Below are positions 16,861 to 24,930 of a stretch of DNA of 34,667 nt, one piece after another. Below the pieces are notes generated by a model. That model was given only the letters and a program-made list of their open reading frames with translations. It was not told the origin of the DNA and did no database searches. The translations under genes and the position numbers were made by a program. Origin of the DNA: Mycoplasmatota bacterium (GTDB taxonomy: Bacteria; Bacillota_I; Bacilli_A; Izemoplasmatales; Izemoplasmataceae); assembly GCA_022712785.1 (NCBI GenBank), contig JAFLJX010000237.1, positions 1-34,667 on the forward strand. Reading direction: 5' to 3'. The stretch's first letter is position 1, and the number at the start of each line of letters is the position of its first letter.

Positions 16861-18158
16861 TTAATATACCCGATTTCTAATGCTCTTTTTCTTAGTTCAT
16901 CTTTGAATTTAGGATGAGAAATACTAATTAATAATTCAACTCTTTCTTTTACGCTTGTTCCTCTTAATCTTACTGCACCATATTCAGTAACAATGTAGTC
17001 TACATCATTTCTTGATAAACTTACTCCTGCTCCTGGTTTTAAGAAAGGAACTATTTTACTGATTTCTTCTCTTATGCCAGTTTCTTTATTTCTAACATTA
17101 GCTGTTGAATATAACGCAATAAAGCTTCTACCATTTTTACTTCTTTGTGCACCTGTAGCTGTATCACTTTGTCCACCTGTACCACTAAACTGTACTGGAC
17201 CAATTGACTCACTGCAACACTGTCCTGTTAAATCTACTTCAATAGTAGTGTTTATCGATACTTGGTTATCGTTCTTCCCAATAACACAAGGATCATTAAC
17301 ATAATGTCCATCTAATATCATAATACTTGGGTTATCATCCATAAATTCATAGAGTTCTTTAGTCCCAAGTGCGAATGCCGCAACCATTTTTCCTGGATGC
17401 AATGTTTTCATACTATTATCAATTGCACCTGACTGTGCTAATTTCATTAATCCTGTGGTTAACATTTCAGTGTGAACACCTAAATGTTTTTTATCGCAAA
17501 GTGCAGCTGCAACAGCATTTGGGATTCCACCAATTCCTAATTGAAGAGAATCTCCATCATTAATTAGTTCCGCTATATGTTTTCCAATTAAAATATCTTT
17601 TTCATTTGGTTCAGTTTCAGGTAATACTGGTATATCATAGTCTACTTCAATAAAATAATCTATTAGACTTTCATGAACCTCTAAATCACCAAAAGTTCTT
17701 GGTAATTTGGGATTAATTTCTAAAATTACAGTTTTTGCTTTCGTAATCATTCCTTTTTCATATACATTTGACAATGATAATGAAACATATCCATGTTTAT
17801 CTGGTGGTGTGCAATTTCCAATATAGATGTCAGGAATTTTGTGTTCTAATCTTCTTACTCCAGCAAAGTTTAAATGATTTGGAATATAAGAGATATTTCC
17901 ATGTTTAAAAGCTTTTCTTAAGTCTCCACTAAAAAACCAACTATTGATAGTAAACTTTTCAGCTAAAGTCTCATCTAACATAAATTGATATTTTGATAAT
18001 GGTAAACAGTTATCAATTGTTACATGATCGATTTTATTCGCTATTTCATGTAAGTGAGCAAAAAACTCTCGTCCTTCACTTGCAGCCATACCGGCAACTA
18101 TGTAATCTTCATTTTTTACTAGGTTTAATGATTCTTGTAGTGTAATTAGTTTTGCCAT
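16857..18158 (-). CDS. Acetyl-CoA hydrolase/CoA-transferase family (4-hydroxybutyrate/butyrate type)
   Basis: A 433-residue family I CoA-transferase of the acetyl-CoA hydrolase/4-hydroxybutyrate CoA-transferase group. Motifs: LGIGGIPNAVA (207-217) and HTEMLTTGLM (229-238), where E231 should be the catalytic Glu that forms the CoA-thioester intermediate. FSGTGGQSDTATGA then forms the active-site lid region, followed by VTEYGAVRLRG near the end. The length is typical for the family. Such enzymes move CoA from acetyl-CoA to short acids (acetate, butyrate, 4-hydroxybutyrate). In this operon, which lacks any acyl-CoA ligase, it is the likely activation step for the imported acid. It follows livK after a strong intercistronic hairpin. 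Confidence 0.9.
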   Translation of the reverse strand: MAKLITLQESLNLVKNEDYIVAGMAASEGREFFAHLHEIANKIDHVTIDNCLPLSKYQFMLDETLAEKFTINSWFFSGDLRKAFKHGNISYIPNHLNFAGVRRLEHKIPDIYIGNCTPPDKHGYVSLSLSNVYEKGMITKAKTVILEINPKLPRTFGDLEVHESLIDYFIEVDYDIPVLPETEPNEKDILIGKHIAELINDGDSLQLGIGGIPNAVAAALCDKKHLGVHTEMLTTGLMKLAQSGAIDNSMKTLHPGKMVAAFALGTKELYEFMDDNPSIMILDGHYVNDPCVIGKNDNQVSINTTIEVDLTGQCCSESIGPVQFSGTGGQSDTATGAQRSKNGRSFIALYSTANVRNKETGIREEISKIVPFLKPGAGVSLSRNDVDYIVTEYGAVRLRGTSVKERVELLISISHPKFKDELRKRALEIGYIK

Positions 18159-18182
18159 AATGTCCTCCTAAAGTATAAATGT

Positions 18183-18214
18183 TGTACAGGGAGATTTTAA
18201 AATCGCCCTGTACA
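18183..18214 (-). other. Intercistronic stem-loop between livK and the CoA-transferase gene
   Basis: Arms TGTACAGGG and CCCTGTACA (9 bp, perfect) enclose a mismatch and a further GATTTT/AAAATC pairing. No U-tract follows on the minus strand, so it looks more like an RNA-stabilising or processing hairpin at the 3' end of livK than a full terminator. Confidence 0.65.
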
Positions 18215-18238
18215 CATTTAAATTTAAATATTTTTTTA

Positions 18239-19465
18239 TTAGTTTCCTAAAATCTCATCAATTGGTTGAATAGGTCTTGTAACCACCCATGCATAAACTT
18301 CATCAGAACCTTCTAATTTAGTTAATGCCATAGATTGTGTACCAACTCTAGAACCATTTGAATAATCTAAGAATCCACCAAATGGATTTTGTATTGGAGC
18401 TGATTCCATTGCATCAATGAAATTTGGCCAAGTTAAATCATCTTCGCCAACTGCTTCTAATCCTGCAACAAAGAATGATGCAGCGATCCATCCAGTCATA
18501 GCATAAACGCTTGCTACATAATCAGGATTAAATTTAGTCATTTCTGCTACATATAAGTTATATGCTGCAGAGAAAGTAGTTCCATCTGCTTCAAAGAAAT
18601 CAACCCATGCACCTGCATAAACGTCAAATGATGGTAAAACATCTTTAACTAATGTACCAAATGATGGACTTGCATTTACATAAGAAGTAATACAATCAAC
18701 ATCACTACCTGCAAGTTGTAATGCTTTCATAGCAGTACCTGCACTTGATTGGTTAGCTGCAATAATGATAAAATCAACATCAGCTTCAACTATAGCTATT
18801 GCTGCTGCACTGTAATCTGAAGCTGCATATTCAACTTCTTGTACAACTAATTCAACACCTAAGTTAGTTGCTTCAATTTCAATACCTTGTAACATACTTG
18901 TTCCTGAATCATCATTTGAATAGATAACACCAATTTTAGCTGCATTAAAATCTCCAACAGCACGTGCAACCATTACTTGACCTTCAGCTGGATAAAGAGG
19001 TTGAACTGGGAATGAAGCTCTTTCGTTTCCAGTTGCTTCTTGGTTGAATAATGTCCCAACACCAGTAGCATAATAAACTCTAGGAATTCCAACTTCTTCT
19101 AAATATGATTCAGTAGCTCCAATAATAGGAGTTCCGAAATGTCCTACAAATGCAAATATTTCATCATCTTCAACTAATTTTTCTGCATAAGTAAGCCCTG
19201 TAGCTCCATTAAACTCATCATCATAATGAACAAATTCAATCATTCTACCATTTACTCCTCCATCGTTGTTAACCATTTCAAAATATGCTTCGATTCCCGC
19301 AACAAATGGTAAACCAACAAATGCTAACCCGCCAGATGTTGCAGCTGAGTTACCAACTAATACTGTTGTATCTGTGACACCTTGTGCTGATTCAGTTTCA
19401 TCTTTACATGCAGATAAAGTAAACACAGCAAATGCCAATGTCAATACTAATAATAATTTTTTCAT
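18239..19465 (-). CDS. livK: Liv-type substrate-binding lipoprotein
   Basis: A 408-residue type I periplasmic-binding-fold protein (Peripla_BP_6). The N-terminus is a lipoprotein signal, MKKLLLVLTLAFAVFTLSAC, with C20 as the lipid-anchored residue, so it is membrane-tethered outside the cell. An in-frame ATG four codons earlier overlaps the GGAGG that serves the ATG at 19465, so the later start is right. LivK-family features include TTVLVGNSAATSGG at the mature N-terminus, FVGHFGTP and GVIYSNDDSG. The family binds branched-chain amino acids but also amides, urea and aromatic or aliphatic acids, so the operon context is a better guide to ligand than the name. It is the fifth transporter gene. 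Confidence 0.9.
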   Translation of the reverse strand: MKKLLLVLTLAFAVFTLSACKDETESAQGVTDTTVLVGNSAATSGGLAFVGLPFVAGIEAYFEMVNNDGGVNGRMIEFVHYDDEFNGATGLTYAEKLVEDDEIFAFVGHFGTPIIGATESYLEEVGIPRVYYATGVGTLFNQEATGNERASFPVQPLYPAEGQVMVARAVGDFNAAKIGVIYSNDDSGTSMLQGIEIEATNLGVELVVQEVEYAASDYSAAAIAIVEADVDFIIIAANQSSAGTAMKALQLAGSDVDCITSYVNASPSFGTLVKDVLPSFDVYAGAWVDFFEADGTTFSAAYNLYVAEMTKFNPDYVASVYAMTGWIAASFFVAGLEAVGEDDLTWPNFIDAMESAPIQNPFGGFLDYSNGSRVGTQSMALTKLEGSDEVYAWVVTRPIQPIDEILGN

Positions 19466-19520
19466 AATTTCCTCCATTTTCTATTTTTTCTGATTTTTTA
19501 TTTAAATCAGCTTGAACCTA

Positions 19521-20354
19521 TTATTTACCTAAATACGCTTCTACTAATAATGGGTTATTCATCAACTCTTTTGATTCACCCTCCATTATTATTTCTCCGA
19601 CCTGTATAACATATACATAATCAGCAATCTTTAAAGTCTGTAGTGCATTTTGTTCCACTATTAAGACCGTAACTCCTTCTTTTTGAAACTCTTTAACAAT
19701 ATTAAATATATCTCTAACAATAAGTGGTGCAAGTCCTAAAGAAGGTTCATCAAGGACCAATAACTTAGGATCTGCCATCAATGCTCTTGAAATAGCTAGC
19801 ATTTGTTGTTCTCCACCTGATAAGGTATTTGCAATTTGTGATTCTCTTTCTCGAAGAACAGGGAAATACTTATACACTCTTTGTTTATTGTTATTAATTT
19901 TTTCTTTTCTTGTTAACATAATTTCTGGATCTTTACCTTCTAATCCAATTTTTGAATCATCAATTCTTTTTTGAATACTTTTTGTAATTACCTCTTTAAA
20001 TATCTTAGATAATTTAACTGGACCTTTTTTTAACTTGAAAGCTCCTATTCTTAAATTTTCCTCAACAGTTAAATCTGGGAAAACCTGTCTACCTTCAGGG
20101 CTTTGAATAATACCAGCAACAGCAATCTTTTCTACAGCTGTTTTAGTTATATCTTCACCTCTGAAAGTGATACTTCCTGTATCAGCTTTCATAAGACCTG
20201 AAATCTTTTTAAGCAATGTAGTTTTACCACCACCATTTGATCCAAGAATTGCTACAATACTTCCTTTTTTTACAGTGATATCTATTCCTCTTAAAGCCTT
20301 GATAGGACCATAACTAACACTTAAATCTTTTATTTCTAATAGGTTTTCAGCCAT
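19521..20354 (-). CDS. livF: Liv-type ABC transporter ATPase, LivF, with insertion
   Basis: A 277-residue ATPase. Walker A is GSNGGGKTT (38-46; Gly in place of the usual Ala), followed by QSPEGRQVFPDLTVEENL (84-101), signature LSGGEQQ (178-184) and Walker B LLVLDEPSLGLAP (198-210). LivF proteins are normally about 235 residues; this one is longer by about 40, all between roughly 107 and 152, in the helical subdomain ahead of the signature. The insert is rich in Lys, Ile and Glu. Its ATG shares one base with the TAA of livG. It powers import together with LivG. Confidence 0.92.
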   Translation of the reverse strand: MAENLLEIKDLSVSYGPIKALRGIDITVKKGSIVAILGSNGGGKTTLLKKISGLMKADTGSITFRGEDITKTAVEKIAVAGIIQSPEGRQVFPDLTVEENLRIGAFKLKKGPVKLSKIFKEVITKSIQKRIDDSKIGLEGKDPEIMLTRKEKINNNKQRVYKYFPVLRERESQIANTLSGGEQQMLAISRALMADPKLLVLDEPSLGLAPLIVRDIFNIVKEFQKEGVTVLIVEQNALQTLKIADYVYVIQVGEIIMEGESKELMNNPLLVEAYLGK

Positions 20355-21175
20355 TATTCATCATCCCTTCCTAAGTAAGCTTCTTGTACATCGGGATGTC
20401 TTTTAATGTAGTCAGGAGTTCCTAAAGCTAGGAATTTACCAAAGTTTATAGCACAAATTCTATCACACACTCCCATAACAAATCCCATATCATGTTCTAC
20501 TAATAAGATTGAACATTTATAGTTTTCCTTAATTTGAATCATTAATTTTGATAACTCAGTTGTCTCTGTTTCGTTCAATCCGGCAGCTGGCTCATCTAAG
20601 ATAATTAATTTAGGATTACTCATTAAAGTTCTGGCGATACCTATCTTTTTTAATATTCCATAAGGTTGTCCAGCAACATATTGATCTTTAAGATAATCAA
20701 TTTTCATGAATTTTAAGATTTCTAAGGCTTTTGCTTTATAGAAAGTTTCTTCCTCGGATGCTCTTTTACTTCTAAATATATGACCTATGAAGTCAGATTT
20801 AAATAATGTGTGAGCGCCAATTAACAAGTTATCTATTACAGATAAATCCTTTATTAACTCAACATTTTGAAATGTTCTTACTAGTCCTTCTTTTATAATC
20901 TTTTCAACATGAATATCGTTTAAATTAATTATTTCGTTTTTCTTGTTATTAAATATAATTATACCATCTTTATCTTTATAGAATTGTGTTATACAGTTAA
21001 ATACTGTTGTTTTACCAGCACCATTTGGACCAATAAGTCCAAATATCTCATTTTCTTTTATATCAAAAGATAAATTATTTACTGCTGTTAATCCGCCAAA
21101 TCTCATTGATAAATTTTGAATATCTAATAATGTTCCAGGCTTTAGAACGTATGATTTATTAGTGTTATCACTCAT
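20354..21175 (-). CDS. livG: Liv-type ABC transporter ATPase, LivG
   Basis: A 273-residue ATPase using the ATG at 21175, nine bases after an AGG; the GTG at 21184 and ATG at 21181 are too close to that site. Walker A is GPNGAGKTT (49-57), then VRTFQNVELIKDLSV (99-113), and LIILDEPAAGLNETE (190-204) is Walker B with the LivG-typical AAGLN. The signature region reads QPYGILKKIGIARTL, where LivG usually has a YGxQRRLEIARAL-like sequence; the Gln is replaced by Leu. The end, EAYLG, is the usual LivG terminus. It overlaps the end of livM by 8 bases. Confidence 0.92.
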   Translation of the reverse strand: MSDNTNKSYVLKPGTLLDIQNLSMRFGGLTAVNNLSFDIKENEIFGLIGPNGAGKTTVFNCITQFYKDKDGIIIFNNKKNEIINLNDIHVEKIIKEGLVRTFQNVELIKDLSVIDNLLIGAHTLFKSDFIGHIFRSKRASEEETFYKAKALEILKFMKIDYLKDQYVAGQPYGILKKIGIARTLMSNPKLIILDEPAAGLNETETTELSKLMIQIKENYKCSILLVEHDMGFVMGVCDRICAINFGKFLALGTPDYIKRHPDVQEAYLGRDDE

Positions 21176-22259
21176 CGCCATCACCTGCTTTTAATTTATT
21201 TTGTTTATGTATTTTATATTTATTATATAGTTTTTTGATATCATGAGTGACATGAATCATACCATATGGATAAAACATTACAACAACAATGATTAATATT
21301 CCTGAGAATAAATAAGCAACTCCACTTACGCTACTAAATAAATCTTCAAGATATAATTTAGGTATTCCATATATAATAAATACTCCTAAGAATGTCCCAA
21401 ATATTGATTTCATTCCTCCAACAACAACCATTGCTAGAATTAACAATGTTAACATTAAATTCCAATCAAGTGGTTGTACGTATCTATAGAATGATGCATA
21501 AAGTATCCCACCGATAGTTGCGTAAAGAATTGCAACAACAAAAGAGAATAATCTATATTTAGATATGCTAACACCCATTGCTTGAGCTGATGAGTTACTT
21601 CTACTCATAGCGAGCAGTGCTCTACCTGTTTTACTTTTGGTCAGATGGTACATAACAACCATCATTACTACCATGACGAAACTTAAAAAGATATATGTCA
21701 TATTTCTATCTAGTTCAATAAATCCCAACAATGTTGGATATTTATAGTGAACTCCACCATATGCATTTGTAAACCAAGTTACCCTTTTAAATATTTGACT
21801 AAATATTTCTCCAACTGCGAGTGTGGAAATTGCTAGATATACTCCCTCTACCTTTAAAGAGAATAATCCAACTGCAAGACCAATAAATGTTGCAATAACT
21901 ATTGTAATTAAACTAGATATTTCATATGGGAATCCTAAGGTTTCGAAATATACAACTCCGTAAGCTCCGAATCCTACAAAACCTGCAGTACCTAAACTCA
22001 TTAACCCTGAGAAACCTAGTAAAATATTAAGCCCTAAAGCAACGATTGTGAAAATTATGATATATGCATATAATGAAACTGTTGAGTAATTCATTATATC
22101 AAGCTCTGATAATAACAATATGACATTAAGTCCTACAAACAAATATACAAAACGTCTATACATAGCATCTGTTTTAACAGCTGAAACCATTCTTCTAAAT
22201 GAATCCTTTATATATATAGTTATTTTGTTAAAATAAGATAATACTTTTTTCATATTCAT
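21168..22259 (-). CDS. livM: Liv-type ABC transporter permease, LivM
   Basis: A 363-residue permease with about 9-10 hydrophobic helices. LivM-family motifs are visible: LGLNILLGFSGLMSLGTAGFVGFGAYG, LAISTLAVGEI, the KSKTGRALLAMSRSNSSAQAMG cytoplasmic loop, and VVVGGMKSIFGTFLG. The ATG at 22259 sits eight bases after AAAGG, better placed than the in-frame GTG at 22262. The soluble N-terminal 35 residues are basic. It starts directly after livH and pairs with it as the membrane channel of the importer. Confidence 0.92.
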   Translation of the reverse strand: MNMKKVLSYFNKITIYIKDSFRRMVSAVKTDAMYRRFVYLFVGLNVILLLSELDIMNYSTVSLYAYIIIFTIVALGLNILLGFSGLMSLGTAGFVGFGAYGVVYFETLGFPYEISSLITIVIATFIGLAVGLFSLKVEGVYLAISTLAVGEIFSQIFKRVTWFTNAYGGVHYKYPTLLGFIELDRNMTYIFLSFVMVVMMVVMYHLTKSKTGRALLAMSRSNSSAQAMGVSISKYRLFSFVVAILYATIGGILYASFYRYVQPLDWNLMLTLLILAMVVVGGMKSIFGTFLGVFIIYGIPKLYLEDLFSSVSGVAYLFSGILIIVVVMFYPYGMIHVTHDIKKLYNKYKIHKQNKLKAGDGDE

Positions 22260-22262
22260 CAC

Positions 22263-23156
22263 CTAGACCTTTCTAACAAGCTTCTTACCAATAATTCCAA
22301 CTGGTTTGAAGAATAAAAATACTAGGATAAGAACATATACTATTACTGTGCTCCAAACACTCCAAGTTGGTGGTAAATAATAAGCTGCCATATTACTAGA
22401 GAAAGCTATTATATAAGCTCCAATAACTGGCCCATAAAATGTTTGGAAACCTCCAAGCACACATGCAAAGAATGCACTAACTTGAATTGAACCCATCATA
22501 TTGATATCAACTTGTGTTTGAGGTGCAACAATAATCGCAGCAAGTGTTCCAAATGTTGCCGCTGTTGCCCAAGAAATCATTGTTACTGATTTTGTTGGTA
22601 CTCCCATAAGTCTTGATGTTATTTCATTTGATGCAGTAACTCTTATTGCGAGTCCCCAATCGGTAAATTGGATAAATAGGAACACTGCTCCCATTAATAA
22701 TAACGACATTCCTATAGTAAAGAATGAATTATAACCAATTGTTGCACCTAATATGGTAATAGTTGTAGTAGGACTATATGGAATGAATTGTGGTAAAGGT
22801 ATTGGTTCAACACCAAATAACCAAGGTATTATTCCTATAATAACTATAATCAATCCTAACGTAATTATCTGTTTACCTATGTTTCCAACTTTATTAGCCG
22901 GTCTAATAAATACTGTGTCTATAATAAATCCAGTAATTATTGCAGTAACCATAGCTGCAGGAACTACAGCCCATATAGACCATCCCCACTTCATTAATAA
23001 TGTGGCAGCAACAAATGCATTAAGAGTTCCAATTGAACCTTGTGCAAAGTTTGTTGTTTTAGATGTTCTATAAATTAATACTATCCCAAGTGAAGCAAGA
23101 GCAAATACACTTCCTGTTTCCAAACTTCTAAATAATAATTGTAGAAATACACTCAT
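22263..23156 (-). CDS. livH: Liv-type ABC transporter permease, LivH
   Basis: A 297-residue permease with about 8 hydrophobic helices. The LivH pattern is evident: GSVFALASLGIVLIYRTSKTTNFAQG near the N-terminus, the FIRPANKVG loop, TDWGLAIRVTASNEITSRLMGV in the cytoplasmic coupling region, and ACVLGGFQTFYGPVIGAYI. The length is normal. It begins one base after the KAS III-like gene stops and ends against livM, so these three genes are packed without gaps. This ties the enzyme genes and the transporter into one transcript. Confidence 0.93.
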   Translation of the reverse strand: MSVFLQLLFRSLETGSVFALASLGIVLIYRTSKTTNFAQGSIGTLNAFVAATLLMKWGWSIWAVVPAAMVTAIITGFIIDTVFIRPANKVGNIGKQIITLGLIIVIIGIIPWLFGVEPIPLPQFIPYSPTTTITILGATIGYNSFFTIGMSLLLMGAVFLFIQFTDWGLAIRVTASNEITSRLMGVPTKSVTMISWATAATFGTLAAIIVAPQTQVDINMMGSIQVSAFFACVLGGFQTFYGPVIGAYIIAFSSNMAAYYLPPTWSVWSTVIVYVLILVFLFFKPVGIIGKKLVRKV

Positions 23157-24176
23157 TTAGCCCCACCTCACTATACTAGATGCCCATACATATCCAATTC
23201 CAGCGGCTAGTAAACAAATATTATCGCCTTCTTTAATTGAGTTATTCTCATTTGCTAAATGCAAAGATAGTATTTGATCTATTTGGCCAATATGACCGTA
23301 TTCTTCTAAATAAATTGTTTGTTCATCTTTTAAATTCAGTTCATTCATCATTGCTTGATGACCAGATCTTTTAATATGTAGAATAGCTAGAAAATCTAAA
23401 TCTTTTCTTGCGATATGTGATTTTCTTAATGATTCATCTATACATTTTAACCAATTAGGAAAGCTTACTTTATTAAGTCTTTCTTTCATTTTTACAGGAT
23501 CTAATAATCTTAATGATTTATATGCTTCTTCAATATTGTCCTTAGTTATAGGATTACACGACCCACCAATTTCAACACCTGCAGTTCTTGCGAGTGTTCC
23601 ATCAGCCATAATATGTGAACCTAAAATTAAGTTTTTCGGATGGTTTTTGCGTAAAATCATTGCTCCACCACCAGCTGATAAATTAAACATCATTGACATG
23701 TTTTTATCTTTATAGTCAACAAAGTCACCATTTCTATAACCACCAGCAATCATAATTGTGTTTATATCAGGATCACTTATTAACATATCTTTTGCTATCT
23801 TTATTGCAGAAACAGTTGTACAACAACGATTTTGAAGATCTATACCCCATGCATTAGTTGCACCTATTTTACCTTGTACGTACAAAGCAGAAGTTGTCAG
23901 AGGATATTCTTTCCATTCTTCAGTAACTGACAACACTACATCAATTTCCAAAGGATCAACACCAGTATTTTTTAGGCAATCAATTGCGGCTAAATAAGAC
24001 ATTTCTTGAGATCCTTCTTCACTATTTGCAATTCTTTTTTGTTTTATCCCAAGTTTATCTATTACTGCTTCTTCAGTCCATACGCCCATTGTTTCAACTG
24101 AAATTTCTTTTGCTGTCATAATTTGTTTTGGTAAGTAAATCCCAGTCCCTACAATACCTACTGTTATTTGTGACAT
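23157..24176 (-). CDS. KAS III-like (FabH fold) enzyme with variant triad
   Basis: A 339-residue thiolase-fold protein of the 3-oxoacyl-ACP synthase III type. The nucleophile is C118 in IDLQNRCCTTVSA. H267 in LHIKRSGHQ fits the first catalytic His of FabH. Where FabH has Asn in YGN, this protein has His (H295 in EEYGHIGQID). FabH uses Cys-His-Asn and HMG-CoA synthase Cys-His-Glu, so Cys-His-His suggests different chemistry, perhaps acyl transfer or a CoA-dependent reaction rather than decarboxylative condensation. The end, LAAGIGYVWASSIVRWG, is a KAS III-type C-terminus. It lies between the SDR gene and livH in the operon and far from any fab cluster, so a role in substrate breakdown is more likely than lipid synthesis. 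Confidence 0.82.
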   Translation of the reverse strand: MSQITVGIVGTGIYLPKQIMTAKEISVETMGVWTEEAVIDKLGIKQKRIANSEEGSQEMSYLAAIDCLKNTGVDPLEIDVVLSVTEEWKEYPLTTSALYVQGKIGATNAWGIDLQNRCCTTVSAIKIAKDMLISDPDINTIMIAGGYRNGDFVDYKDKNMSMMFNLSAGGGAMILRKNHPKNLILGSHIMADGTLARTAGVEIGGSCNPITKDNIEEAYKSLRLLDPVKMKERLNKVSFPNWLKCIDESLRKSHIARKDLDFLAILHIKRSGHQAMMNELNLKDEQTIYLEEYGHIGQIDQILSLHLANENNSIKEGDNICLLAAGIGYVWASSIVRWG

Positions 24177-24207
24177 TGAATCACCTCTCTATATTTATTT
24201 AAAAATG

Positions 24208-24927
24208 TTATAATCTCATTCCACCATTAACACTTAAAGTGTGCCCTGTAATATATGAAGACTCATTGCTAGCTAAGAATAAAGCTACATTTGCAATTTC
24301 TTCAGGTTGTCCTAATCTTTTTAACATTGTAAGAGCTGCAAATTTTTGTAATAACTCTTCAGGTATAGTTTTTAAAATATCTGTCATTACATATCCAGGA
24401 GCAATTGCATTACATCTTACTGGTACACCTTTTCTTGCGAATTCTTTTGCCCAAGTTTTAGTTAATCCTAATAACCCAGCTTTTGTAGCTGCGTAGTTTG
24501 CTTGTCCAATATTTCCATATTCTCCAACAACACTACTAATATTAATAATAGATCCTCCACCAATGTTTTCCATTTGTGGTCCAATGTGTCTAACTAAGTT
24601 AAATACACCTTTAAGATTAACATCTATTACTAAGTTCCATTGTTCATCAGTCATTTTTCTAGTCATTGAATCTCTAGTGATTCCTGCGTTATTAACTAAG
24701 ATATCAATTTGTCCATATTCTGCGACTATTTCATCAAAGAATTTTTTACATGCTTCTGAATCAGTAACATTTAATAAAGACCCTTTAACATTTTTATGAG
24801 TATAAGATAACTCTTGCATATCTGCAGAGATTACTTTTGCTCCTTGATTCGCAAAGCTTAAACATATTTCTTTACCTATTCCGTTTGCTCCGCCTGTAAC
24901 AACGGCAACTTTACCTTCTAATCTCAT
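24208..24927 (-). CDS. SDR oxidoreductase, 3-oxoacyl/acetoacetyl-CoA reductase type (FabG/PhaB-like)
   Basis: A 239-residue classical short-chain dehydrogenase. The cofactor motif TGGANGIG is at 11-18, NNAG at 79-82, and the catalytic triad is S132 (NISSVV), Y145 and K149 (YAATKAG), with NAIAPGYVMTDI at 173-184. The sequence is FabG/PhaB-like. A FabG for fatty acid synthesis would usually be inside a fab cluster. Here it lies three bases after a thiolase gene, matching the phaA-phaB pairing, so it probably interconverts 3-hydroxyacyl-CoA and 3-oxoacyl-CoA. D36 at the end of the second strand may favour NAD(H); I am not certain. Direction in the cell is probably oxidation. Confidence 0.9.
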   Translation of the reverse strand: MRLEGKVAVVTGGANGIGKEICLSFANQGAKVISADMQELSYTHKNVKGSLLNVTDSEACKKFFDEIVAEYGQIDILVNNAGITRDSMTRKMTDEQWNLVIDVNLKGVFNLVRHIGPQMENIGGGSIINISSVVGEYGNIGQANYAATKAGLLGLTKTWAKEFARKGVPVRCNAIAPGYVMTDILKTIPEELLQKFAALTMLKRLGQPEEIANVALFLASNESSYITGHTLSVNGGMRL

Positions 24928-24930
24928 TTT

